A stretch of 64,000 bases of DNA. Origin: UBA1181 sp963619325. GTDB taxonomy: Bacteria; Bacteroidota; Bacteroidia; Bacteroidales; Paludibacteraceae. The notes under the pieces are model-generated. The model searched no databases, was not told where the DNA came from, and worked only from the letters and a program-made list of their open reading frames with translations. The stretch is taken from assembly GCA_963619325.1 (NCBI GenBank), contig CAVEVQ010000001.1, forward strand, positions 102,595 through 166,594, read 5' to 3'. This document shows, one piece after another, positions 27,814 through 37,300 of the stretch. Position 1 is the stretch's first letter; each line of letters starts with the position of its first letter. Position numbers and translations under genes: made by a program.

Positions 27814-28665
27814 CTATTTTTCTTGATTCTTTTTATCTTCAACAACCGTCGGAGCTTCTTCAGTTGCTTTTTTTCCTTTAATTGTATATCGTTTGGCAAA
27901 ATTTTTCTCTTGCTCAATCATCTCACACACCTTCCTGGCACCGTCTTGATGGGAACTCCTCTTAGAATAGCCTTCTCCGTCAGTCACAAAAACATCATTG
28001 AGTAATACTCTCGACTTAAAGAAACAATTGTTATTCTCCACCGTCTGCATGTCATAGGTATCAAATTCAACCTTGATATGATGACGCTGTCCCCACTCTA
28101 TCAATTTAGATTTATAATTCTGCTCTATCGTGGTAATTTCGTCCCATTGGATATACTTCACCAACACCACTTCCCTGACAAAGTTCAACACACAATCATA
28201 CCCCTTATCCAAATAAATCGCACCAATCAACGCTTCGAAAGCATTCCCGTAGATATTCACGGAATGTGAATGGGGAACGCTGTTCATAACAATCCAATCG
28301 TTTAAGTTCATCTTCAACGACACCTCATTAAGCGTCTCCCTTTGTACAATTCTTGATCGTGTAGCTGTCAAAAAACCTTCGTTTTTATCAGGATATTTTT
28401 GATATAGTATGTCAGAGACCACAGCCTCTAAAACAGCATCTCCCAAATACTCTAAACGCTCGTTGTTTACGAAATTACCTTTGTCATCTCGCTGAGCATT
28501 CGACTTATGTTTGAGAGCCAACCGATAAAGTTCCAAATCACCTGGAGCAAACTCTAACAGATTCCTGAGCGTTATATACAACTCATCATTGGGTTCTTCT
28601 TTCTTCTCCTCCGCTAATTTCTTTTTGGTAAACCCAAACAATTCCTTGATTTTCCCTATAATCAC
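27814..28665 (-). CDS. rnc: Ribonuclease III
   Basis: This 283-residue protein has the RNase III signature NNERLEYLGDAVLEAVVSD near residue 70 and a second acidic motif NAFEALIGAIYLDKG, whose Glu completes the metal site. A C-terminal double-stranded RNA-binding domain follows (YKSKLIEWGQRHH, then GEGYSKRSSHQDGARKVCEM). A basic extension at both ends is common in this phylum. It cleaves double-stranded RNA in rRNA and mRNA processing. It starts 9 bp after fabF, the conserved rnc-fabF-acpP order of Bacteroidales. Confidence 0.95.
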   Translation of the reverse strand: MIIGKIKELFGFTKKKLAEEKKEEPNDELYITLRNLLEFAPGDLELYRLALKHKSNAQRDDKGNFVNNERLEYLGDAVLEAVVSDILYQKYPDKNEGFLTATRSRIVQRETLNEVSLKMNLNDWIVMNSVPHSHSVNIYGNAFEALIGAIYLDKGYDCVLNFVREVVLVKYIQWDEITTIEQNYKSKLIEWGQRHHIKVEFDTYDMQTVENNNCFFKSRVLLNDVFVTDGEGYSKRSSHQDGARKVCEMIEQEKNFAKRYTIKGKKATEEAPTVVEDKKNQEK

Positions 28666-28674
28666 GAAACGGAC

Positions 28675-29931
28675 CTACTTAAACTTTTTAAAAATAATCG
28701 AAGCATTTTGCCCACCAAATCCAAAGGTGTTTGACATTGCCGCACGAACCTCACGAGTCTGAGGCTTATTGAAAGTGTAATTCAAGGTATAATCTATGTC
28801 AGGGTCATCATCACCCTCTCTATGATTTATAGTTGGCGGAACTACACTGTTGACGATGGATAGAATGGATGCTATGGCTTCCACCGCTCCTGTCGCTCCC
28901 ATCAAATGACCCGTCATTGACTTCGTTGAACTGATATTCAGCGATTTAGCATATTCACCAAAAACTTTCTGAATCGCTTTTATCTCTGAAGGATCTCCTA
29001 TGGGCGTTGATGTTCCATGAATGTTGATATAATCAATATCCTCTACCGACAAACCTGCATCTTTAAGGGCATTCGTCATCACAATGGTAGCTCCCAATCC
29101 ATCAGGGTGTGTCGCCGTCATGTGATAGGCATCCGCCGAAGCCGCCACACCTGCCACCTCCGCATAGATGTGCGCACCTCTTTTCACAGCGTGTTCATAT
29201 TCTTCCAAGACTAAACATCCCGCACCTTCACCCAAGACGAAGCCGTCACGCGACGCACTGAGCGGACGAGATGCCGTCTGATACTCGTCATTACGCGTCG
29301 ACAAAGCCCTCATTGCATTAAAGCCTCCTATTCCACTTACTGTAATCGGAGCTTCCGCACCTCCCGTTATCATCACATCAGCACGATTTAGGCGAATTTG
29401 ATCAAACGCCAAACTGATAGCATGCGTCGATGTAGCACATGCCGAAACTACTCCAAAATTCGGACCTCTAAAATTGTACTGCATCGATATATGCCCAGAC
29501 GCCATATTAGCGATCATGCGTGGAATGAAAAACGGATTGAACCTTGGTATCTCTGGATTTGACAAATAGTCTAACAGATCACGCTCAAATGAGGTTATAC
29601 CTCCAATTCCAGTTGAAAAAACAACACCTGACCTGTCCGAGTCAGCCTGTCCCTCTGCGAATCCCGCATCCTCCATCGCTTCTTTCGCCACACAAAGTGC
29701 AAACTGACAATAACGATCGAACTTGCGGACTTCTTTATGATCAAAATGCGCTTCAGGATCAAATCCCTTCACCTCACAGGCAAAACGCGTCTTGAATCTT
29801 GAAGCGTCAAAGAGCGTAATAGGTCCGGCACCACTCACACCCGTCAGCAACGCATTCCAAAAATCAGAAACGTTATTGCCAATGGGGGTGATTGCTCCAA
29901 GACCTGTTACTACTACTCTTCTAAGCTCCAT
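28675..29931 (-). CDS. fabF: 3-oxoacyl-ACP synthase II (KAS II)
   Basis: The 418-residue protein has the full thiolase-fold KAS II sequence. It begins RRVVVTGLGAITPIGNNV. The active-site Cys lies in VSACATSTHAI, and the two catalytic His lie in NIHGTSTPIGDPSE and SMTGHLMGATGAVE. It condenses acyl-ACP with malonyl-ACP in fatty-acid elongation. Its gene follows acpP by 8 bp, so enzyme and carrier are made together. No unusual residues were seen. Confidence 0.97.
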   Translation of the reverse strand: MELRRVVVTGLGAITPIGNNVSDFWNALLTGVSGAGPITLFDASRFKTRFACEVKGFDPEAHFDHKEVRKFDRYCQFALCVAKEAMEDAGFAEGQADSDRSGVVFSTGIGGITSFERDLLDYLSNPEIPRFNPFFIPRMIANMASGHISMQYNFRGPNFGVVSACATSTHAISLAFDQIRLNRADVMITGGAEAPITVSGIGGFNAMRALSTRNDEYQTASRPLSASRDGFVLGEGAGCLVLEEYEHAVKRGAHIYAEVAGVAASADAYHMTATHPDGLGATIVMTNALKDAGLSVEDIDYINIHGTSTPIGDPSEIKAIQKVFGEYAKSLNISSTKSMTGHLMGATGAVEAIASILSIVNSVVPPTINHREGDDDPDIDYTLNYTFNKPQTREVRAAMSNTFGFGGQNASIIFKKFK

Positions 29932-29939
29932 AGACTTTC

Positions 29940-30179
29940 TTATTTTCCCAACATCTCTTCGATGAGCTTAACAGCGTCACCAACAGTTTGAATCTCTTGA
30001 GTTTTGTCTTCAGGAATCTGGATGTTGAACTGCTTCTCCAACTCCATGATCAACTCTACAGTATCCAAAGAGTCTGCACCCAAATCTGTAGTGAAACTTG
30101 CACTCTCAGTCACCTCAGATGGCTTACAACCTAACTTCTCAACAATGATTTCCTGTACTTTCTCTGCAACTTCTGACAT
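29940..30179 (-). CDS. acpP: Acyl carrier protein
   Basis: This is a 79-residue acidic four-helix protein. The phosphopantetheine attachment Ser37 lies in LGADSLDTVELIMELE, the standard DSL motif. It carries the growing acyl chain in fatty-acid synthesis. It is the first gene of the minus-strand run acpP-fabF-rnc-ligase-prfB. The 209 bp between it and the divergent purN must hold both promoters. I did not find a full TTTG/TAnnTTTG match there; TTCCTTTG at 30243-30236 is one base off the -7 consensus. Confidence 0.97.
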   Translation of the reverse strand: MSEVAEKVQEIIVEKLGCKPSEVTESASFTTDLGADSLDTVELIMELEKQFNIQIPEDKTQEIQTVGDAVKLIEEMLGK

Positions 30180-30388
30180 TTTTGTTTCAGTTTTTAGTTA
30201 ATATTTAAGTTCAATTTTTTCTAAATTTGCGGTTGCAAAGGAACAACTTTTTTTAACGATTTCTAACATATTCGTTAAGTTTTTTTGCGGGAACTGCACA
30301 TTTAAAAAAAATTGTGCAATTATTTAACATTTATTAATAAAGATAATTCTTTTTAATCGTCTGAATATCAGGTGTTTAATATAAATAT

Positions 30389-30955
30389 ATGAAAAACGTC
30401 GTCATCTTTGCCTCAGGCTCTGGCTCCAACGCCGAAAACATTATCTCTTATTTCTCTGATAATAAGGAGGTTAAATTTCCTTATATCCTTTGCAATAAAG
30501 CAGATGCGTATGTGAAGGTACGTGCTGAAAAATTGAGAATTCCATTTCGTTATTTTACAAAAGACGAGTGGAAAGACGGCACGATACTTCATCTTTTAGA
30601 GGAAACAGACCCTGACTTGATTGTGCTATCAGGATTTTTACTACGAGTTCCTGCTGATATTATCAACAGATTTCCCAATAAAATCATCAATATCCACCCT
30701 GCACTTCTTCCAAAACACGGAGGAAAAGGTATGTATGGGATGCACGTTCACGAGGCTGTAATTAACGATGGAGACACAGAAAGCGGCATCACCATACACT
30801 ACGCCAACGAAAACCTCGATGAGGGATCTATCATCTTCCAAGCCAAAATACCCGTAAAACCATCAGACACCCCCGAAGATGTCGCCCACAATGTTCATGA
30901 ATTAGAATATAGATACTTTCCAAAGGTAATTGACGACCTTTTATTCAAGAAATAA
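30389..30955 (+). CDS. purN: Phosphoribosylglycinamide formyltransferase
   Basis: The 188-residue protein has the GART fold motifs: FASGSGSNAENII at the N-terminus (phosphate binding), INIHPALLPKHGGKGMYG containing the catalytic Asn and His, and GITIHYANENLDEGSIIFQ with the Asp of the active site. It transfers formyl from 10-formyltetrahydrofolate to GAR in purine synthesis. It is monocistronic by layout. A strong hairpin overlaps its last codons. Confidence 0.96.
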   Translation: MKNVVIFASGSGSNAENIISYFSDNKEVKFPYILCNKADAYVKVRAEKLRIPFRYFTKDEWKDGTILHLLEETDPDLIVLSGFLLRVPADIINRFPNKIINIHPALLPKHGGKGMYGMHVHEAVINDGDTESGITIHYANENLDEGSIIFQAKIPVKPSDTPEDVAHNVHELEYRYFPKVIDDLLFKK

Positions 30956-30967
30956 TAAAAGGTCGTC
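30932..30967. terminator. Hairpin overlapping the purN stop codon
   Basis: GACGACCTTTTATT (30932-30945) and AATAAAAGGTCGTC (30954-30967) form a perfect 14-bp stem with an 8-nt loop. The T-tract after it on the plus strand is short (GTTTAAT), and none follows on the minus strand. Its position between convergent purN and xerD suggests a terminator or 3'-end stabiliser. Confidence 0.65.
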
Positions 30968-31041
30968 GTTTAATAGTCGTTATCCACACGACACCAAGTC
31001 TCTCTTGGGTATAAAAGAACGCTTCAGTTTTTTTAAATTAA

Positions 31042-31965
31042 TCACAAAAGATTCCGATGATTACGAGGATGGAAAAGAATTACCTCCTCGCGCAGGCGTT
31101 GTGTATCAATATGAGAGTAGATTTCGGTAGTAATAATTGATTTATGCCCCAACATCTCCTGAATTACCCTTAGATTTGCTCCTCCTTCTAAAAGATGCGT
31201 AGCAAAAGAGTGCCTGAAAGTGTGCGGACTAATAGTCTTGGTGATTCCAACAGCATCTGCAGCGTTCTTCACAATGAGAAAAACCATCTGCCGAGTCAAC
31301 TGCCCCCCCCTGCGATTAATAAATAACATTCCAGTTTCGTCAGATTTCATCGGTATTTCCACTCGCTTCTGCATCCAACGTTCAATCTCCATCAACGCCT
31401 TGTCGGAAATCGGCACAATTCGTTGCTTATTCCCTTTTCCAACAACATTGATATACTTGTCCCTGAAAAAAACTTGCGAAATAGGTAAGTTAACTAATTC
31501 CGAAACACGAATACCGCAACTATAAAGCACCTCTAATATCGTTCTATTCCGCTGGCCGATTGCATCGGACACATCAACAGAATCAATGATTTTATTAACC
31601 TCGTCTATGCTAAGAACAGTGGGGAGATACTGCTCTATTTTAGGAGTACTTAAAAGCTCAGTGGGATCTTCGTCTATTTCATTCTCTATGGCTAAAAAAT
31701 TGTAGAAGTTCTTTATGCCCGATACGATTCTTGATTGAGAACGTTGAGAAATTCCGACTTCAGACAAATCAATCAGAAAATCCTGCAAAATCTCATAAGT
31801 CGCATCTTTGTAATGAATATTCAAATCGTCCAAATAGTACAATAATTTGGATAAATCGGCAATATAAGCATCCTCTGTATTGACAGAAAAAGACCTTTCC
31901 AACAGCAAATAGGAACGATATCTCTTAATTATACAATCATCCTCATATTTGGCGTTGCGTGCCAT
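31042..31965 (-). CDS. xerD: Tyrosine recombinase XerD
   Basis: The 307-residue protein has the SAM-like N-terminal domain and the catalytic domain with all six family residues: Arg in CGIRVSELVNLP, Lys in VVGKGNKQRIVPI, His-x-x-Arg in HTFRHSFATHLLEGG, His in LGHKSIITTEIYSH, and the nucleophile Tyr in the same segment. XerD with XerC resolves chromosome dimers at dif. The length and RHRHY context fit a housekeeping XerD rather than a phage integrase. The coding strand has an 8-G run at 31310-31303 (residues RRGGQ). Confidence 0.92.
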   Translation of the reverse strand: MARNAKYEDDCIIKRYRSYLLLERSFSVNTEDAYIADLSKLLYYLDDLNIHYKDATYEILQDFLIDLSEVGISQRSQSRIVSGIKNFYNFLAIENEIDEDPTELLSTPKIEQYLPTVLSIDEVNKIIDSVDVSDAIGQRNRTILEVLYSCGIRVSELVNLPISQVFFRDKYINVVGKGNKQRIVPISDKALMEIERWMQKRVEIPMKSDETGMLFINRRGGQLTRQMVFLIVKNAADAVGITKTISPHTFRHSFATHLLEGGANLRVIQEMLGHKSIITTEIYSHIDTQRLREEVILFHPRNHRNLL

Positions 31966-31999
31966 AAAAATTTACTTGTTTTATTCATTATTCATAAAA

Positions 32000-32012
32000 A
32001 AAGCCCCGCTTT
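32000..32012 (-). terminator. Short terminator after aroQ
   Basis: AAAGC (32000-32004) and GCTTT (32008-32012) form a small stem with a 3-nt loop. On the minus strand it is followed by a run of seven T (GCTTTTTTTATG). It is 2 bp beyond the aroQ stop, and may partly separate aroQ from xerD. Confidence 0.5.
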
Positions 32013-32014
32013 CA

Positions 32015-32458
32015 TCAACCTTTTTCTTCTTTCAGTCTTCTCATCTCAATTAATCCTTCTAACGCCAATCGATATGAATCTAACCCAAAACCTAAAACAA
32101 CACCTGCGCAAGCAGGAGATAGAAACGAATGGTGGCGAACTTCCTCTCGCTTATGCACGTTAGAGATATGTACTTCAACAACAGGTGTAGTAACTGACCG
32201 AATGGCGTCTGCAATCGCTAAAGACGTATGTGTGTACGCACCGGCGTTTAAAATGATTCCATCAGATATAAAACCGACTTCATGTATTTTGTCTATCAAC
32301 TCTCCTTCAATGTTTGATTGATAGTACGAGATATTTATTTCAGGGTAACGGCTTTTTAATATTTCTAAATAATCTTCAAACGATCTCGAGCCATAAATGG
32401 TAGGCTCTCTTTTGCCCAACAAATTAAGATTTGGCCCATTAATTATCATTATATTCAT
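32015..32458 (-). CDS. aroQ: 3-Dehydroquinate dehydratase, type II
   Basis: The 147-residue size is that of the dodecameric type II enzyme. Motifs are NGPNLNLLGKREPTIYGSRS (containing the active-site Arg and Tyr), YQSNIEGELIDKIHE, LNAGAYTHTSLAIADAI, and the His-Ser substrate-binding segment EVHISNVHKREEVRHHS. It converts 3-dehydroquinate to 3-dehydroshikimate in aromatic amino-acid synthesis. It lies 29 bp after birA on the same strand. Confidence 0.97.
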   Translation of the reverse strand: MNIMIINGPNLNLLGKREPTIYGSRSFEDYLEILKSRYPEINISYYQSNIEGELIDKIHEVGFISDGIILNAGAYTHTSLAIADAIRSVTTPVVEVHISNVHKREEVRHHSFLSPACAGVVLGFGLDSYRLALEGLIEMRRLKEEKG

Positions 32459-32487
32459 TGTACCTAACTTAGTTTATAAATACAATA

Positions 32488-33261
32488 CTACTTTTTATTT
32501 TCAACCATCTCATGAATATATTCCACCTCACCAATGTAATACTTTCTAAAATCTCCTCCTTTTTGCTGAATCACAACTCTACCTGTAGGTTCTATGTCGA
32601 TAATTCTCCCCACAAATTCTCCGTTGGAATCGCTATATTTTGACCATTCACCAAACTTGTAAATCATTTCCAAATAACGATTATTGAGAATCTCGAAATT
32701 ATTATCATCGTCTTTCAATAGCTGGTACTCTCTCAATATAGCTGACTTCAAATCCTCGAAGAGTAAATATTTATCAATATCCCTCCCTATAATATTTGCA
32801 AAGGAAATCGGGTTGGGTAGGTCTAAATCAAAATTTGTCTGATTGACATTCATACCGACTCCTACTATAGAATGAGTGATTTTATCACCTATCAACAGAT
32901 TATCAACGATGAAACCGCATATTTTTCTATCATTATAGTAGATATCATTAGGCCATTTTATGACGAATTCTTCTGTCCTTAAACTTTTTCGCAATACTTC
33001 CACAATAGCGACTGCCACAGCTCGCATCAAATAAAATTGGTCTGCAATATGAATGAAACTTGGATGTAGCAGTAAGCTAAACAAAAGATTCTTATCATAC
33101 TCAGATTTCCAGCAATGTCCGACCTGACCTCTACCTGCGGTCTGATACTTCGCCATTACTGTGAAACCATCAGGCAAATCTTCCTCTGACAGCAATCGGC
33201 TTAAATAGTTGTTAGTCGAGTCTATTTCGTCAATAAACAATATGGTTTTTGGGTTTTCCAT
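32488..33261 (-). CDS. birA: Biotin-[acetyl-CoA-carboxylase] ligase
   Basis: This 257-residue class I ligase has no N-terminal DNA-binding domain, so it does not act as a biotin repressor. Motifs include IDEIDSTNNYLSRL, AGRGQVGHCWKS (the GRG-x-x-G-x-x-W biotinyl-AMP site) and IKWPNDIYYNDRKICGFIVDN with the catalytic Lys. It attaches biotin to carboxylase carrier domains. It sits between cysE (26 bp upstream) and aroQ. Confidence 0.95.
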   Translation of the reverse strand: MENPKTILFIDEIDSTNNYLSRLLSEEDLPDGFTVMAKYQTAGRGQVGHCWKSEYDKNLLFSLLLHPSFIHIADQFYLMRAVAVAIVEVLRKSLRTEEFVIKWPNDIYYNDRKICGFIVDNLLIGDKITHSIVGVGMNVNQTNFDLDLPNPISFANIIGRDIDKYLLFEDLKSAILREYQLLKDDDNNFEILNNRYLEMIYKFGEWSKYSDSNGEFVGRIIDIEPTGRVVIQQKGGDFRKYYIGEVEYIHEMVENKK

Positions 33262-33287
33262 TGAACAATGTCTATTATGTTTATTTA

Positions 33288-34163
33288 TTAGACCTGTCCT
33301 CCTCGCTTTTGAACAACTTTAGAGCCTGCAGGGACATTATTCGTCAACCAAACATTACCTCCTATCACAGAACCCTTACCGATAGTGATACGACCCAATA
33401 TAGTCGCATTTGCGTATATAATGACATCGTCTTCAATAATCGGATGTCGATCAATATTTTTTACTGGATTGCCATCTTCGTCCAACTCAAAACTTTTTGC
33501 ACCCAGGGTTACTCCTTGATAAATCTTGACATTGTTACCAATAATGCAAGTTTCACCAATCACGACACCAGTTCCATGATCAATAGTGAAATGGTGTCCT
33601 ATTTTAGCTCCTGGATTTATATCTATCCCTGTTTCTGAATGTCCCATCTCTGTAATCATTCTAGGAATGAGAGGAACATTCAACAGCAACAACTCGTGGG
33701 CAATACGATAAGCTGATATCGCCTTTATGGCTGGATAGCAAAGGACTATCTCTGCATAACTTTTTGCTGCTGGGTCTCCATTATAAGCAGACTCAACATC
33801 AGATATTAATGCTTCACGCATAGCCGGCAACTTCTCTAAAAACCGTTCTACTGTGTTCCCAGCGATTTCTGCCACATAATTGTAATCTGAATAGGATGCC
33901 GATCCAAAAAACATTCCTGCGATAACCTGTTCCTCTAAAAGAGTTGCCAAGCGATCAACATTCACACCAATGTAGTAAGGCAATGTCTGAATGGTCACTG
34001 AATGTGTGCCATAATAACCAGGGAAAAGAATAGCTCTTGCAACATCCAAAATCTCACACAATGCCGCTGCTGATGGGTAAGACACTCCTTTCCTCTTCTC
34101 GTGAAATACCTTTTTTAAAGAATCAAACTCTGATAATTCTTGTACGACGGAGAACTTTGACAT
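33288..34163 (-). CDS. cysE: Serine O-acetyltransferase
   Basis: The 291-residue protein has an N-terminal helical domain and a C-terminal left-handed beta-helix of hexapeptide repeats (INPGAKIGHHFTIDHGTGVV, IGNNVKIYQGVTLG, IIYANATILGRITIGKGS). The catalytic His-Asp pair lies in FTIDHGTG. It makes O-acetylserine from serine and acetyl-CoA, the first step of cysteine synthesis. A short insertion in the helix (KSFELDEDGNPVKNI) is common in the EpsC-type subgroup. It is the first gene of a cysE-birA-aroQ-xerD run. Confidence 0.95.
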   Translation of the reverse strand: MSKFSVVQELSEFDSLKKVFHEKRKGVSYPSAAALCEILDVARAILFPGYYGTHSVTIQTLPYYIGVNVDRLATLLEEQVIAGMFFGSASYSDYNYVAEIAGNTVERFLEKLPAMREALISDVESAYNGDPAAKSYAEIVLCYPAIKAISAYRIAHELLLLNVPLIPRMITEMGHSETGIDINPGAKIGHHFTIDHGTGVVIGETCIIGNNVKIYQGVTLGAKSFELDEDGNPVKNIDRHPIIEDDVIIYANATILGRITIGKGSVIGGNVWLTNNVPAGSKVVQKRGGQV

Positions 34164-34272
34164 TGGTAATTTTTTTTGTTGTTAACTGACTGCTAATTTA
34201 CCATTTTCAAACGATATTCTTCGGCTCATTTCTTTAAAAGTTGCAAAATGAAGAAACCCTAAAGGAGAAAAA

Positions 34273-34304
34273 GAGTGCGATGGCATTTCATAACCATCGC
34301 ACTC
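34273..34304 (-). terminator. Intrinsic terminator of the giant RCC1 surface protein
   Basis: GAGTGCGATGG (34273-34283) and CCATCGCACTC (34294-34304) form a perfect 11-bp stem with a 10-nt loop. On the minus strand TTTTTCTCC follows. It lies 40 bp after the stop at 34345. Confidence 0.9.
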
Positions 34305-34344
34305 ACTCTATTTCTAAACTCTAAGTTCTAAAACCTCATCCTCC

Positions 34345-37300
34345 CTATCGACGAATCAAAGTGAAGTGTCCTACATACTCCTTATCAATCTCTTCGATAG
34401 TAATCTGATACCAATAGTCTGTTGACGGCAGGTTATTACCTTGGTAGGTTCCATCCCAACCATCACTATCAGCTCCTAAATACTGCTTCAATACCTTTCC
34501 ATATCGATCGTAGATGGTTACAACCGCATTCGGATAAACATCGGCGATTGAAGGTATAACCCACTTATCGTCTACTCCATCACCATTCGGTGTGAAATGA
34601 TCTGGAACAGAGATTGCAGGTGCTTCCAACAAGAAATTCATTGAAGTCATACAGCCTTTCGAATCGTAAACATAAACCACATGCTTAGCGAAAGCCAAGT
34701 TTTTCTTCACATCCTGGTCATCCGCTACTCTCGCATCTACCGCATAAGTATAAGGTGCCGTTCCGTATCCTGGCTCTAAGATGATTTGACGATCACGCAA
34801 TCCAATAGAATCTATGCTCGTAATCACAGGGTTTGTGAATACTGTTACTGTAAACGTGTCTCTTGCAGAACACAAACCACGACTCATCTCTACAATGTAA
34901 TCAGTCGAAGAGGCAGGGCTAACAGTCTCCCTTGCATTTATCATCACTCCTGTCGAATCTGGATACCACTTGTAGTCAGTTGCCAAATAGGAAGAGGCAT
35001 CAATAACGGCTTCCTTTCCTTGGCAGATTTCAGGGTCTCCTGTGATCGTACCCAATAACGGCTCATCAACCAACACTGGAACAATGTATTCTCTCTTATT
35101 ATCACAAATTGAGTTGTAGGCGATTACAGTATAGTTATATTTTGACTGGTGATCAGCACCTGTACCACTATACACAGGGCGAACCCGTAGCGTCTCAGAA
35201 TTCTTTCCTTCCACGATCGTTGAATCATCTGCCCATGATACCGTTGTCCCTTCTGGCTGTATTCCCGTAACAGTCAAAGTTGTCTCATCTCCAGAACATA
35301 CATTCGGCATATCTGGGGTTGTGACGCTGATACCAGGGATAACGATTACCTTTTCTTCTGAACTTTCTTCTTTACCATTGTAAGAGAATCTTACGGTGTA
35401 GGTTGCATTATCTGTCGGACTGACCGCAATATTCAACATATCACCTCTCTTCGTAATCTTATCATTTAAGTTCACTTCAGCACCATCACCGACCTTAACA
35501 GTAACGTTCAACTGTGGATTTCCGTTTGGACGACGGAAAGCACCCGTTCCTGTCGTGTCTATGACAAATACCTCCGTTGTTCCTAAACACATGGTATCTT
35601 TCAAAGTAGTCTTCAATGTCAATTCTGCATCCACATACACGACAGCAGACAATTTCGCATCGCAATAGTCTGGATCGGAAAGTTCAATTGTATAATTATG
35701 GTCTGCCACAACGTCATTCAAAACGTATGGGTTTCCATCATAGACAACCTCTCCATTTTCAATCCACTTCTGACTCTTCACTGCGTATGAAGTTGGTACG
35801 GTGTAAGAGATAGGCATAGTACCCGTAGCGTGGCGGTCTACAATGAATGGCTCACTCTGGATAGAAGCCTGAATGTATGGCTTAACAGTCAACGTGTTGG
35901 TTGTGCCTTCAGCCTGACATCCTCGGTTCTTGATAGTGAACGAGTAAACACCGCTATCCGACTTCTTTGTGTTCTGAATTTCCATCTTACTGCCAACCTG
36001 ACCACTCACTGTACGCCCATCTCGATACCAGTCAATCGTTGGAGTTTCTCCTGGCTTCAAAGTATAACTAAACTCTGACGTGAACGGAACACCTTCACAT
36101 ATTTCAATTGCCTCTGTTGAAAGAGGAGTAGCAGAGATAGGAACTACATGTACTTTTAAGTCGGTTGTTGCCTTACATTCGTTTGTCCACTCAATCGTGT
36201 AGACGTCATCTGCATAGGTTGAATAAGACTCCGTTGTGATAGAAGAGACACCAGATGCGATCTTCGTGCCATTCTTATACCAAACGTAATCCTCATCTCC
36301 CTCATACCTAACACTAATGGTTATTGGGTTACCACAACTATATATGTCATGTTCTGTATCATTATTTTCAAATCCGCCAGGAGCTTCCTCATTGTCTTCC
36401 TCAGCAAACGTCATATTTCCTGTTACGATACCATCTCCAACGGTGACAACGTGTGCTTCAGCCGCCGTTACCTCTTTCGTACAAGCACCCGCCCTTGCAA
36501 CCACAGTGAATGAGTAGGTCGTTCCTGTCTTTTGAGAGAGTTTTTGCGTCTTTAAAATATTTGACGTCGTTGAACCATCAGCCACACTGGCAGCATCGCC
36601 TCCCCATTGGTAAGTTATCAACGCTGTTCCTGGATCTGTACTTGTCGCAGATACTTCCAATTCAACAGATGTACCCGGACACGTCGTTGGAGTTCCTGAA
36701 ATTACTGGCGTCGTTAAATCATTTACAACCACATCAATTTCAACTTTTTCTCCTTGACATACGAGGTCTGAAACAATGGCGGATGCTGAATTAGGAACCG
36801 TCAAATTGTACTTCGCATCTACATAGTAAGTACCTGTTGTTGATACGAGAGAGGTTCTCATATCTACCTCCGAGGCGTTATAGTATGTGTACTCAAATGT
36901 TTCCTGTACATTCTTTACCGTTTTGAACTCAGAAAGGTCAACATCTTGCTCACATACTGGATCTGGTTGTGTAGCAGTTACGATTGGCTTCGGTTGCACT
37001 CTAACCAATACCTCTTGCGCCGCACTCACCGCACCGGTGGTCAAATCATGTTGTGCAACGTAATACTTGTAATCTGTGGTTACTCCACCTACTATCGTTG
37101 CAATCGCACTACCCATCGCATAGGTTGTACCTTTTGATTCTGGTGTAGCAGTCGAAGTATTGGATGGCTTTGTCGTTCCATACCAATAAATCTCGTAATT
37201 ATCCTTTGTCTTACCTGCTTGTGGGTTAACATCAGCCGTCAAGTCAGACATCGTTTGACCCTCACAATAGTAGTATGAGTAAACCACAGGAGGAAGGGCA

